This document shows, piece by piece, positions 1 through 5,571 of a DNA stretch of 6,120 nucleotides. The position numbers were made by a program, and so were the translations under genes. Position 1 is the stretch's first letter. Each line of letters begins with the position of its first letter. The DNA comes from Sulfurovum sp. (GTDB taxonomy: Bacteria; Campylobacterota; Campylobacteria; Campylobacterales; Sulfurovaceae): NCBI GenBank assembly GCA_022729615.1, contig DZAQ01000080.1, positions 1 to 6,120 on the forward strand. The letters are read 5' to 3'. Below the pieces are notes generated by a model, which worked only from the letters and a program-made list of their open reading frames with translations, did no database searches and was not told the DNA's origin.

Positions 1-43
1 CACCCAAAGCTTTAAAAAGGGCAAAAAGTGTATCTATAGACAT
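1..43 (-). CDS. 5' end of an unidentified gene, cut by the window edge
   Basis: On the minus strand an ATG at 43-41 opens a frame that stays open to the window edge and reads MSIDTLFALFKALG. It is preceded by a strong ribosome site (AAAAGGAG, with five T's before the ATG), which is the main reason to call it a real gene and not chance. A consensus -10 box lies just upstream. Only 14 residues are visible, with an amphipathic or hydrophobic look, so neither the family nor the cell location can be judged. It is transcribed away from the repeat element at 98-282 and in the same direction as the DUF3147-type gene, but the gap and the intervening repeat argue against a shared transcript. Confidence 0.6.
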   Translation of the reverse strand, partial: MSIDTLFALFKALG

Positions 44-60
44 AAAAACTCCTTTTGGTT

Positions 61-66
61 ATTATA
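61..66 (-). promoter_or_regulatory. possible -10 box for the left-edge gene
   Basis: The minus strand reads TATAAT here, a perfect sigma70 -10 hexamer. No good -35 lies 16-18 bp upstream; TTACAA is about 20 bp away. The predicted start point would fall almost on the ribosome site, giving a leader of only about 11 nt, so the true promoter may be elsewhere. Confidence 0.3.
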
Positions 67-97
67 TCTTAGACTCTATTATCTCTTTGTAACTCTA

Positions 98-282
98 GGG
101 CATCTCTAAAAACCAGATTGCCGCGCTTTGCTCGCAATGACATCCTTTCGTCATTCCGCACTTGATGCGGAATCCACAAATTAAATGGATCCTCGGGCTT
201 GACCCAAAGATGACGGAAATTTCGTCACCGCGAGGCTTTGAAGAAGCCGTGGCAGTCTCTCGATGGGTTTTTAAAGGCGCCC
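98..282. repeat. composite palindromic intergenic repeat (MITE-like)
   Basis: About 185 bp bounded by imperfect inverted ends: GGGCATCTCTAAAAACC (98-114) against the reverse complement of 266-282, which reads GGGCGCCTTTAAAAACC. Inside these ends a second inverted pair, 116-141 and roughly 225-257, carries the modules GTCATTGCGAGC.. / ..GCGGCAATC. The middle holds two hairpins sharing the loop CTTGA: a perfect 8-bp stem at 153-173 and an imperfect one at 190-210. A TGACG/CGTCA stem lies at 211-227 and a GGCTT/AAGCC stem at 234-248. From memory, modules of this kind (GTCATTGCGAG.., ATTCCGCA..TGCGGAAT) recur between genes in many unrelated bacteria. No transposase is encoded. I see no convincing target-site duplication: CTA precedes the left end and ATA follows the right. 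The ORFs across it are not genes. Confidence 0.75.
153..173. repeat. perfect hairpin inside the composite repeat
   Basis: ATTCCGCA (153-160), loop CTTGA, TGCGGAAT (166-173): a perfect 8-bp stem. The neighbouring hairpin at 190-210 has the same loop with two mismatches in an 8-bp stem, suggesting the two are related, independently diverging modules. Confidence 0.75.
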
Positions 283-329
283 ATAATAAAAGCACAGATA
301 ATTTTGCTCTACAAAAACCTCAAAAATCC

Positions 330-680
330 TCACCACAACTCTACCCCAAACTGCCGAACGATAAGTGAAAAAGCGATGAAACATACCACAGTGATCATCA
401 CCGACGCTCCCATCGCCCACCAAAATCCGATCTTTTCAAGCAGCAGCGGAAATGCCAAAAACATCGGCAGGGTCGGGACGACATACCAAAATGTGTACCA
501 AGCGTGATTGGCGATTTTTTCGGTACTTTGGTTTTCGACATAGAGCCAAATCAGCGCCAAGAAAGTGACCAGAGGCAGTGCTGCGATCAGTCCGCCTAGC
601 TTGTCGCTGCGCTTTGCCATCTCAGAGACCAAAACCACCACTCCGGCGGTAATAAGATATTTGATAATTAGCCAAGTCAT
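330..680 (-). CDS. small four-helix membrane protein, DUF3147 type
   Basis: A 116-residue integral membrane protein with four predicted hydrophobic helices at about residues 3-19, 29-48, 61-82 and 86-108. It resembles the DUF3147 family in the conserved run after helix 1 (VSEMAKRSDKLGGLIAALPL), the charged loop around YVENQSTEKIA and an aromatic third helix (WYTFWYVVPTLP); length is also typical. The family has no established function that I know of, so none is assigned. The start at 680 is chosen because AAGGAAC sits 6 nt upstream on the minus strand and helix 1 begins at once after it. It is divergent from the DsrE-family gene, the two starts being 132 bp apart. Its 3' end faces the composite repeat; no clear terminator is seen after the TGA. 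Family assignment rests on recall of the pattern, not on a search. Confidence 0.85.
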   Translation of the reverse strand: MTWLIIKYLITAGVVVLVSEMAKRSDKLGGLIAALPLVTFLALIWLYVENQSTEKIANHAWYTFWYVVPTLPMFLAFPLLLEKIGFWWAMGASVMITVVCFIAFSLIVRQFGVELW

Positions 681-742
681 ATTTTGTTCCTTATTTCATC
701 GCTATAGAATCGTTGAAAAGTCCTCGATGCAGCAAAATACGC

Positions 743-772
743 TTGACAATTTCATTAGCGACAATGTATCAT
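743..772 (+). promoter_or_regulatory. sigma70-type promoter for the DsrE-family gene
   Basis: A perfect -35 TTGACA (743-748), an 18-bp spacer and -10 TATCAT (767-772). The predicted start near 779 leaves a leader of about 34 nt to the ATG at 813. It lies in the divergent region shared with the minus-strand membrane-protein gene. Confidence 0.6.
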
Positions 773-812
773 ATGATTACTTTAGTTAAAAATATCATTA
801 TAGGAGTTCCCA

Positions 813-1166
813 ATGACCACTATCGTTTTAAATCATCAACCCTACGATGGCTCAGATGTGACATGGAATGCTCTTCGTCTGGCTTCAACACTCCATAAAA
901 GCGGTGAGAAAGTAAACATATTTCTCATGAATGACGCAGTCGATCTGGCTCGAGATATGACGACCAAACCCGAAAGCTATGATCATGATCTGGTCATTAT
1001 GCTTAAAAAGCTTTATAGTGATGGAGTTGCGCTCCAAGTGTGCGGTACATGCAATGCGCGGTGCGGGATTTTCAAAAATCAACCCTATTTTGATGAAAAA
1101 ATCACATCTACTATGCAGGTCTTGGCAGATTGGGTCATCGGGAGTGATAAAGTTTTGACATTTTGA
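813..1166 (+). CDS. DsrE-family small sulfur-relay-type protein
   Basis: A 117-residue soluble protein with no signal peptide, so cytoplasmic. The N-terminal strand followed by a helix (TIVLNHQPYDGSD..RLASTLHKSG), the second strand VNIFLMNDAVDLAR and the segment LYSDGVALQVCGTCNARCGI fit the DsrE/DsrF-like fold (PF02635), at normal length. Three cysteines, C77, C80 and C84, form C-x2-C-x3-C. In related proteins a cysteine at this place carries persulfide or acts in sulfur transfer; for this protein that is inference. It need not take part in dissimilatory sulfur oxidation, since no dsrF/H, tusE or dsrC partner is nearby and it appears to be a single-gene unit. AGGAG at 802-806, 6 nt before the ATG, fixes the start. 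The next gene follows after 123 bp and has its own promoter. Confidence 0.85.
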   Translation: MTTIVLNHQPYDGSDVTWNALRLASTLHKSGEKVNIFLMNDAVDLARDMTTKPESYDHDLVIMLKKLYSDGVALQVCGTCNARCGIFKNQPYFDEKITSTMQVLADWVIGSDKVLTF

Positions 1167-1231
1167 TTTTGGACATCTTCAGAAAGCTCTCAAAGTAACC
1201 TATCATATTTGCAGCAAAGATATTGTTGGCA

Positions 1232-1262
1232 TTGACTCCATCGTCTGCAAAAATGCTATAAT
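1232..1262 (+). promoter_or_regulatory. extended -10 promoter for the beta-CASP nuclease gene
   Basis: -35 TTGACT (1232-1237) and a perfect -10 TATAAT (1257-1262) preceded by TGC, giving an extended -10. The 19-bp spacer is long, but the extended -10 compensates. The predicted start near 1269 gives a leader of about 21 nt before the ATG at 1290. Confidence 0.65.
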
Positions 1263-1289
1263 GAAACATTTTAAACCAAGGAGTGATGA

Positions 1290-2684
1290 ATGGCGACAGT
1301 AACCTCGTACGGAGCGGCACAGATGGTGACAGGGTCGTGCCATCTCTTGGAAATAAACGGAGTGCGGCTGCTGATCGATTGCGGTATGTTTCAGGGGAAG
1401 GATGAGCATAAAAATTATGAACCCTTCGGTTTTGATCCCGCTTCCATCGACTATCTTCTCTTGACTCATGGACATATAGATCATATCGGGCGTGTGCCAA
1501 AACTGGTCAAAGAGGGATTTGACGGCACGATCATCTCGACTCAAGCCACATTTGATATCGCCTATATCATGCTGCTTGATGCTGCCAATATCCTCCAAGA
1601 GGAGTTTATGACTCTTTACAAAAAAGCCAGACGACAGGGTACTGAAAAATCAGTTTCTGAGCCTCTGTATAGCATAGAAGATGTTGATGATACCTTCAGA
1701 AAAACAAAAAAAGAAGCCCCTTACCATGCAAAGATCGCACTTACTGATAGCATTTCGATCACCTTCAAAGAGGCCGGGCATATCTTGGGATCAGCTTTTA
1801 TAGAGATCGATTTCGTAGAAGACAGTCTCTCAAAGCGCGTCGTCTTTTCGGGTGATATAGGAAGCAAAGAGCGGCTGGTGATCGATGGACTCGAGTATGG
1901 AGATAGCGCCAATACGCTCTATATAGAGTCAACTTATGGGGATAGGGTGCATAGGGATCTCGAAGAGAGTATTTCTGAATTCAAGGAGGTTGTCATCGAG
2001 ACGATGCGGCACGGCGGCAATGTTTTGATCCCCTCATTTGCGCTTGAGAGGACGCAGGAGATACTGTCGCTTATGAAAGATATGTATGATGATGGACTGC
2101 TGAAGGGGTGCAAAGTCTTTCTGGATAGTCCTCTGGCGATCAAGGCAACCGAACTTTACAACCGCTATCCGAAGCTCTTGAATAAAGAAAATGAGGCTGA
2201 TTCAAGAGTTGGCAACAATCCTTTCACTTTTGAAGCGCTGACGCTGACACAAAGTCCCAAACAGTCTATGATGATCAATGAAGTTCAAAGCAGAGCTATT
2301 ATCATAGCCGGCAGCGGTATGTGCACCGGCGGAAGGATCCTGCATCACTTCAAACACCGACTATGGGATGAGAAAAATGCACTTATCTTTGTAGGCTATC
2401 AAGTGGGCGGGACATTGGGCAGGAAGATCGTTGATGGCGCCCAGTATATCCATGTGCATGGTGAAAAGATCGCCGTCAAAGCGAAGGTGCATACGATCAA
2501 CGGTTTTTCGGCGCATGGCGACAGGGAGGATATGATCGATTGGATCAGCCACTTTGAGGGGTTGGAGAAAATCTATCTTATCCACGGAGAAGAGGAGAAA
2601 GCCAAAGCTTTCAAAAAGGCGATCAAAGAGCGGCTGGATGTCAAGGTTCATATAGTTGAAGAGCGTGAACATATTCATATCTAA
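1290..2684 (+). CDS. MBL-fold / beta-CASP RNA-processing hydrolase
   Basis: A 464-residue cytoplasmic metallo-beta-lactamase-fold protein with a beta-CASP domain, the architecture of CPSF73/Ysh1-like and bacterial TTHA0252-like RNases. All zinc motifs are visible: D30 (LLIDCGMFQG), H60-x-H62-x-D64-H65 (LTHGHIDHIG), H164 (EAGHILGSA) and D189 (FSGDIG). The beta-CASP motifs follow: A at E213 (YIESTYGDR), B at H352/H353 in GSGMCTGGRILHHFKH, and C at H409 (NGFSAHGD). Length matches the family. The expected role is a two-zinc endo- and possibly exonuclease acting on RNA; the true substrate is unknown. AAGGAG at 1278-1283 lies 6 nt before the start; an ATG at 1286 is out of frame. It seems monocistronic, with its own promoter and 77 bp before the next gene. 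It is not RNase J, which has a different domain layout and is longer. I know no settled gene symbol for this bacterial group. Confidence 0.93.
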   Translation: MATVTSYGAAQMVTGSCHLLEINGVRLLIDCGMFQGKDEHKNYEPFGFDPASIDYLLLTHGHIDHIGRVPKLVKEGFDGTIISTQATFDIAYIMLLDAANILQEEFMTLYKKARRQGTEKSVSEPLYSIEDVDDTFRKTKKEAPYHAKIALTDSISITFKEAGHILGSAFIEIDFVEDSLSKRVVFSGDIGSKERLVIDGLEYGDSANTLYIESTYGDRVHRDLEESISEFKEVVIETMRHGGNVLIPSFALERTQEILSLMKDMYDDGLLKGCKVFLDSPLAIKATELYNRYPKLLNKENEADSRVGNNPFTFEALTLTQSPKQSMMINEVQSRAIIIAGSGMCTGGRILHHFKHRLWDEKNALIFVGYQVGGTLGRKIVDGAQYIHVHGEKIAVKAKVHTINGFSAHGDREDMIDWISHFEGLEKIYLIHGEEEKAKAFKKAIKERLDVKVHIVEEREHIHI

Positions 2685-2699
2685 AAAAGTGACAAAATT

Positions 2700-2713
2700 T
2701 GAAATATATTTCA
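2700..2713. promoter_or_regulatory. 14-bp perfect palindrome, operator-like
   Basis: TGAAATATATTTCA is exactly self-complementary. It lies where the -35 element of the acidic-protein promoter would be, 12 bp upstream of its -10 box, the position expected of a repressor site for a dimeric regulator. AT-rich sequence makes chance palindromes more likely, so the role is inferred. Confidence 0.4.
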
Positions 2714-2722
2714 GAATAAGAG

Positions 2723-2731
2723 TGATACAAT
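2723..2731 (+). promoter_or_regulatory. extended -10 promoter for the acidic-protein gene
   Basis: TGATACAAT forms an extended -10 (TGN then TACAAT). The -35 region holds the palindrome at 2700-2713 and no consensus hexamer. The predicted start near 2738 leaves a leader of about 24 nt. Confidence 0.45.
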
Positions 2732-2761
2732 AACCAAAATGTGTAGAGGGGGAAGAGTCCA

Positions 2762-3001
2762 ATGAAAAATATATATGAAAACGGCTTCTGTGAGTTTGGA
2801 AGTGGGGCAAAGGAGAGTCGCCATCTTGCATATAATGACGATGATTATGATGATTTGGATGACTACGAAGAGGATGATCGAGACGACGAGGAGGATCTTG
2901 ATGATTTTGAAGATGAAGATATGTATAGTTACGATGATGACGACGACTACGAAGAGGATGATGCGTATGAAGTTGATTACGACGAGGATGAAGAGATATA
3001 G
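2762..3001 (+). CDS. small, extremely acidic protein of unknown function
   Basis: Seventy-nine residues, 41 of them Asp or Glu; from residue 26 on it is 38 acidic residues out of 54, with Tyr and Phe spaced through the tail and almost no basic residues. The first 25 residues are different: a short ordered-looking head with one cysteine (MKNIYENGFCEFGSGAKESR). No signal peptide or membrane segment is seen, so it is probably cytoplasmic and largely disordered. The units DYEEDD at residues 34-39 and 62-67 come from an 18-bp exact DNA repeat. GAGGGGGA about 9 nt before the ATG is a usable ribosome site, and an extended -10 lies upstream. I do not recognise the family. Possible roles are metal binding, nucleic-acid mimicry or an acidic chaperone-like tail, none proven. 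The reverse strand reads as a run of hydrophobic codons, a mirror of the GAT/GAC/GAA codons. Confidence 0.75.
   Translation: MKNIYENGFCEFGSGAKESRHLAYNDDDYDDLDDYEEDDRDDEEDLDDFEDEDMYSYDDDDDYEEDDAYEVDYDEDEEI
2861..2962 (+). repeat. 18-bp in-frame direct repeat within the acidic gene
   Basis: GACTACGAAGAGGATGAT occurs exactly at 2861-2878 and 2945-2962, 84 bp (28 codons) apart and in the same reading frame, each coding DYEEDD. Together with the surrounding GAT/GAC-rich sequence it suggests growth of the acidic tail by slippage or internal duplication. Confidence 0.8.
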
Positions 3002-3007
3002 GCGCAA

Positions 3008-3088
3008 ATGATTCGAAAAAAGCCTTTTATGATCGGAGCATCACTTTTTGTACCGGAAAATATTGAAACAAAACAGTGTGAAGTCTAA
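3008..3088 (+). CDS. possible 26-residue ORF in frame after the acidic gene
   Basis: An ATG at 3008, two codons after the TAG of the acidic gene and in the same frame, opens 26 codons ending in TAA: MIRKKPFMIGASLFVPENIE.. then TKQCEV. Composition is normal and quite unlike the acidic tail, with a basic start, a hydrophobic stretch and one cysteine. The ribosome site is weak, only AGG at 3000-3002. It could be a translationally coupled small protein, the product of readthrough at TAG, a fragment of an ancestral longer gene, or chance. Its last codons lie in the left arm of the hairpin at 3070-3109. Confidence 0.3.
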   Translation: MIRKKPFMIGASLFVPENIETKQCEV

Positions 3089-3109
3089 TTTTTAATTTCA
3101 CACTGTTTT
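3070..3109. terminator. strong hairpin, probable bidirectional Rho-independent terminator
   Basis: A perfect 13-bp inverted repeat: AAAACAGTGTGAA (3070-3082), a 14-nt AT-rich loop, TTCACACTGTTTT (3097-3109). The core stem CAGTGTGAA/TTCACACTG is followed by TTTTAT on the plus strand and by TTTTGTTT on the minus strand, so it could end transcripts in either direction. It separates the acidic gene from the HD-GYP gene. The T-run is short for a terminator, and the right arm abuts the putative promoter, so an operator role is the alternative. Confidence 0.6.
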
Positions 3110-3110
3110 A

Positions 3111-3119
3111 TGGTACACT
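3111..3119 (+). promoter_or_regulatory. possible extended -10 for the HD-GYP gene
   Basis: TGGTACACT matches TGN plus a TACACT -10 hexamer, placed about 40 bp before the start codon. No good -35 is seen; the upstream hairpin occupies that area. Confidence 0.3.
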
Positions 3120-3158
3120 CTATCGTATCTATTTGCCTTGCAGTGAAGGAGAAACGCG

Positions 3159-5534
3159 ATGTTTGCACCCATGACGATCCGTGTCAATATCTTCACCAAT
3201 TTTCTTATTTTGATCGGATTGATTACCCTTTCACTGTTGGGGTTGCAATACTACTTCAGCCATGAACTGGCAAGCTCCGCCGCTTATCAAAACTTTATGC
3301 AAGATAGCCAGAAAATCACTTCACATCTTCGCTCACTTGATGAAAATGCCAAAAATATGCTCAATTTTAGTCAATACTATCAAGACCTTGAGCTTGCCGT
3401 GGAAGATTCCAAAACCGAAAAGACGATCAGACGATTTGTATCAAATATCGATCAGATGCCCAATATCTACGCACTTTATGCCGGGCATTCCAATGGCGAC
3501 TTGCTTGGAGTGGTCAATATGAAGAGCGCTTCAGGGCTGCATGCGCATTATCATGCACCGGAGTACACGAGGTGGACAGTGATGAGGATTTTCGATACTC
3601 CAAAAGGCAGAGTTGAGCGGTTTGAATATTTGAATGATCAGCTGATGCTTCTGGGGCAGCGTGAAACCCCTTCGGATTTCAATGCCACAAATCGCCCATG
3701 GTTCGTGGGGGCGCTCAGAAGCGATAAGGCGATCCGGACTGACCCATATACTTTCGCTTCTCATGACGAGAAAGGGATCACATTTGCAAAGTCTATCAAT
3801 ACAGGCGAGGGGGTTTTGGCTATCGATGTAACGCTTGAGAGACTCAATACGCTTTTGCATGAGCAGAGCGGTGATTCGAGCAACGAGATCGTTATGTTTG
3901 GCAGCGATGAGATGATTTTCGCCTCATCACAGTCTGTTAGAGCGGATAGGCTTGATATGTTCATGACCAAAGCCTCTCGGAGCGGAATGGTCGATAAGAT
4001 CATGCGTTTCAAAGAGGGAGACAAAGAGAAATTTGTGATGGTGACACCGCTCTCCAATGAGCTTGGCAAAGAGACCTATTTGGGGATGAGTATCGATGTC
4101 GATAGGATGCTTGCCCCTTATCTGGAGAAGATTTTCTTGTCGCTCTGGATCACTTTGGGATTTTTGATCGCCACTATTCCTTTTGTCTATTTGACCTCTT
4201 CTCGTATAACCAAGCCGATCAAGGCGCTGATGGAAGAAAATGAGAAGATCAAAGAGCGCCGTTTTGATGAGGTACGACGCATCAATACCAATATCATCGA
4301 ACTTATCGATCTCTCTGATTCTTTGGTCTCCATGAGTCAAAGTATCCAAGAGTACCAAAAAGCCCAAGCGGAGCTGATGGATTCATTTATCAAGCTGTTA
4401 GCCGATACCATCGATGCCAAATCACCCTATACAGGCGGACACTGCAGGCGGGTTCCTCAGATCGCTGTCATGCTGGCGCAGGAGGCTGAAAAGTCACAAA
4501 CGGGAAGTCTGAAATCCTTCAAATTTGAGAGTGAGGAGAGCCGCAGAGAGTTCGAGATGGGGGCGTGGCTGCACGATTGCGGCAAGGTGACAACCCCTGA
4601 ATATGTGGTGGACAAGGCGACCAAACTAGAGACGATCTACAATAGAATCCATGAAGTGCGTACCCGTTTTGAGGTGATCTGGCGAGATATAGAGATCGAG
4701 GCATGCGAACGGCGTCTGGGCGGTGAGGAGATGGGCGCCGTGACTCTATGGAAAAATGAGGAGCAGGGGCGTTTGCGAGAGGAGTTCGCATTTATCGCTG
4801 AATGTAATATCGGCGGAGAGTATATGAGCAGTCAAAAGCAAGAGCATCTTAAGCAGATAGCCGGTCGAAGATGGGTGCGCCACTTGAGCGATCGGCTGGG
4901 TCTCTCCGATGCAGAACTGCTCCGGTATGAGGGATCAGAAGAGATGCCGTTACCAGCCTCTGAAGTACTGCTGGATAACCGTCCTGAGCACAAAATCAAG
5001 CGGGTTGATTTCGATCAAGAGGCATACGCCGGGCATGGCTTCAAGCTCAAAGTTCCGGAGTATCTTTATGATCTTGGGGAGATGTATAATCTCAGTATAG
5101 AAAAAGGGACATTGAGTGATGAGGAGCGCTTCAAGATCCAAGAGCATGTCATCATGACGATCAAGATGCTTGAACTGCTCCCCTATCCCGACAATATGAA
5201 GCGCATTCCGGAATATGCAGGCACACACCACGAGACGCTGATCGGAACAGGATATCCTAGGGGGCTGAGCGCCGCAGAGCTCTCGATACCCGCACGCATC
5301 ATGGTGATCGCCGATATATTCGAAGCGCTCAGCGCATCCGATCGACCCTACAAAAAAGGCAAAACACTCTCAGAGGCGCTGAAAATCATGAACCAGATGA
5401 GAAAAGACCAGCATATCGACGCCGAACTCTTTGAGCTCTTTTTGCGCTCTGGGGTCTATATGAAATATGCTTTAGAGTATTTGCGACCCGAGCAGATAGA
5501 CGAGGTGGATATCAAGGCTCTTTTGGGTTCATAA
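3159..5534 (+). CDS. membrane Cache-HAMP-HD-GYP protein, probable c-di-GMP phosphodiesterase
   Basis: A 791-residue sensor enzyme. Order: helix at about 10-32, periplasmic Cache-like sensing region 33-322 with the usual NRPWFVGAL element (178-186), second helix about 325-347, HAMP-like linker about 348-400, then a cytoplasmic HD-GYP domain from about 405. Metal-site residues are present: H428 (TGGHCRRV), H472-D473 (WLHDCGKV), H663, H690-H691 (HHETLIGTGYP) and D719 (IADIFEALSASDRPYK). The family hydrolyses c-di-GMP to pGpG or GMP, linking an outside signal to motility or biofilm choice; that is inferred for this protein. Two oddities: roughly 155 extra residues (about 491-648) between the HD motif and H663, and isoleucine at 695 where HHExxDGxGYP usually has Asp or Asn. 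AAGGAG 7 nt before the ATG favours the start at 3159 over the in-frame ATG at 3171. No GGDEF or receiver domain is present. Confidence 0.93.
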   Translation: MFAPMTIRVNIFTNFLILIGLITLSLLGLQYYFSHELASSAAYQNFMQDSQKITSHLRSLDENAKNMLNFSQYYQDLELAVEDSKTEKTIRRFVSNIDQMPNIYALYAGHSNGDLLGVVNMKSASGLHAHYHAPEYTRWTVMRIFDTPKGRVERFEYLNDQLMLLGQRETPSDFNATNRPWFVGALRSDKAIRTDPYTFASHDEKGITFAKSINTGEGVLAIDVTLERLNTLLHEQSGDSSNEIVMFGSDEMIFASSQSVRADRLDMFMTKASRSGMVDKIMRFKEGDKEKFVMVTPLSNELGKETYLGMSIDVDRMLAPYLEKIFLSLWITLGFLIATIPFVYLTSSRITKPIKALMEENEKIKERRFDEVRRINTNIIELIDLSDSLVSMSQSIQEYQKAQAELMDSFIKLLADTIDAKSPYTGGHCRRVPQIAVMLAQEAEKSQTGSLKSFKFESEESRREFEMGAWLHDCGKVTTPEYVVDKATKLETIYNRIHEVRTRFEVIWRDIEIEACERRLGGEEMGAVTLWKNEEQGRLREEFAFIAECNIGGEYMSSQKQEHLKQIAGRRWVRHLSDRLGLSDAELLRYEGSEEMPLPASEVLLDNRPEHKIKRVDFDQEAYAGHGFKLKVPEYLYDLGEMYNLSIEKGTLSDEERFKIQEHVIMTIKMLELLPYPDNMKRIPEYAGTHHETLIGTGYPRGLSAAELSIPARIMVIADIFEALSASDRPYKKGKTLSEALKIMNQMRKDQHIDAELFELFLRSGVYMKYALEYLRPEQIDEVDIKALLGS

Positions 5535-5571
5535 GGAGTACAATTACCAAATTTTTCAAGAAGGAAAAAAG

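Noticed and set aside
95..295. Minus-strand ORF and the overlapping plus-strand ORFs (162-368, 238-507) across the composite repeat.
   Set aside because: They translate hairpin repeat DNA, have no ribosome sites, and two run into the real minus-strand membrane-protein gene.
1167..1231. Possible terminator after the DsrE-family gene.
   Set aside because: I find no stable stem followed by a T-run in this stretch.
1203..1598. Two overlapping minus-strand ORFs (1135-1500 and 1203-1598) opposite the nuclease gene.
   Set aside because: They cover conserved catalytic motifs of the beta-CASP protein on the other strand and have no family-like features.
2711..3007. Antisense ORF coding a strongly hydrophobic, Ile/Val-rich protein opposite the acidic gene.
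   Set aside because: GAT/GAC/GAA codons read backwards give ATC/GTC/TTC, so the hydrophobicity is a mirror effect; no ribosome site is seen and the plus-strand frame has one.
2775..3011. Plus-strand Met/Thr/Lys/Arg-rich ORF overlapping the acidic gene in another frame.
   Set aside because: It is the shifted reading of the same low-complexity repeat (ATG ATG.. from GATGATG) and has no ribosome site at its start.
5533..5538. AAGGAG right at the stop of the HD-GYP gene, suggesting a closer downstream start.
   Set aside because: No ATG, GTG or TTG lies at a usable distance; the next ATG at 5572 has its own AAGGA.
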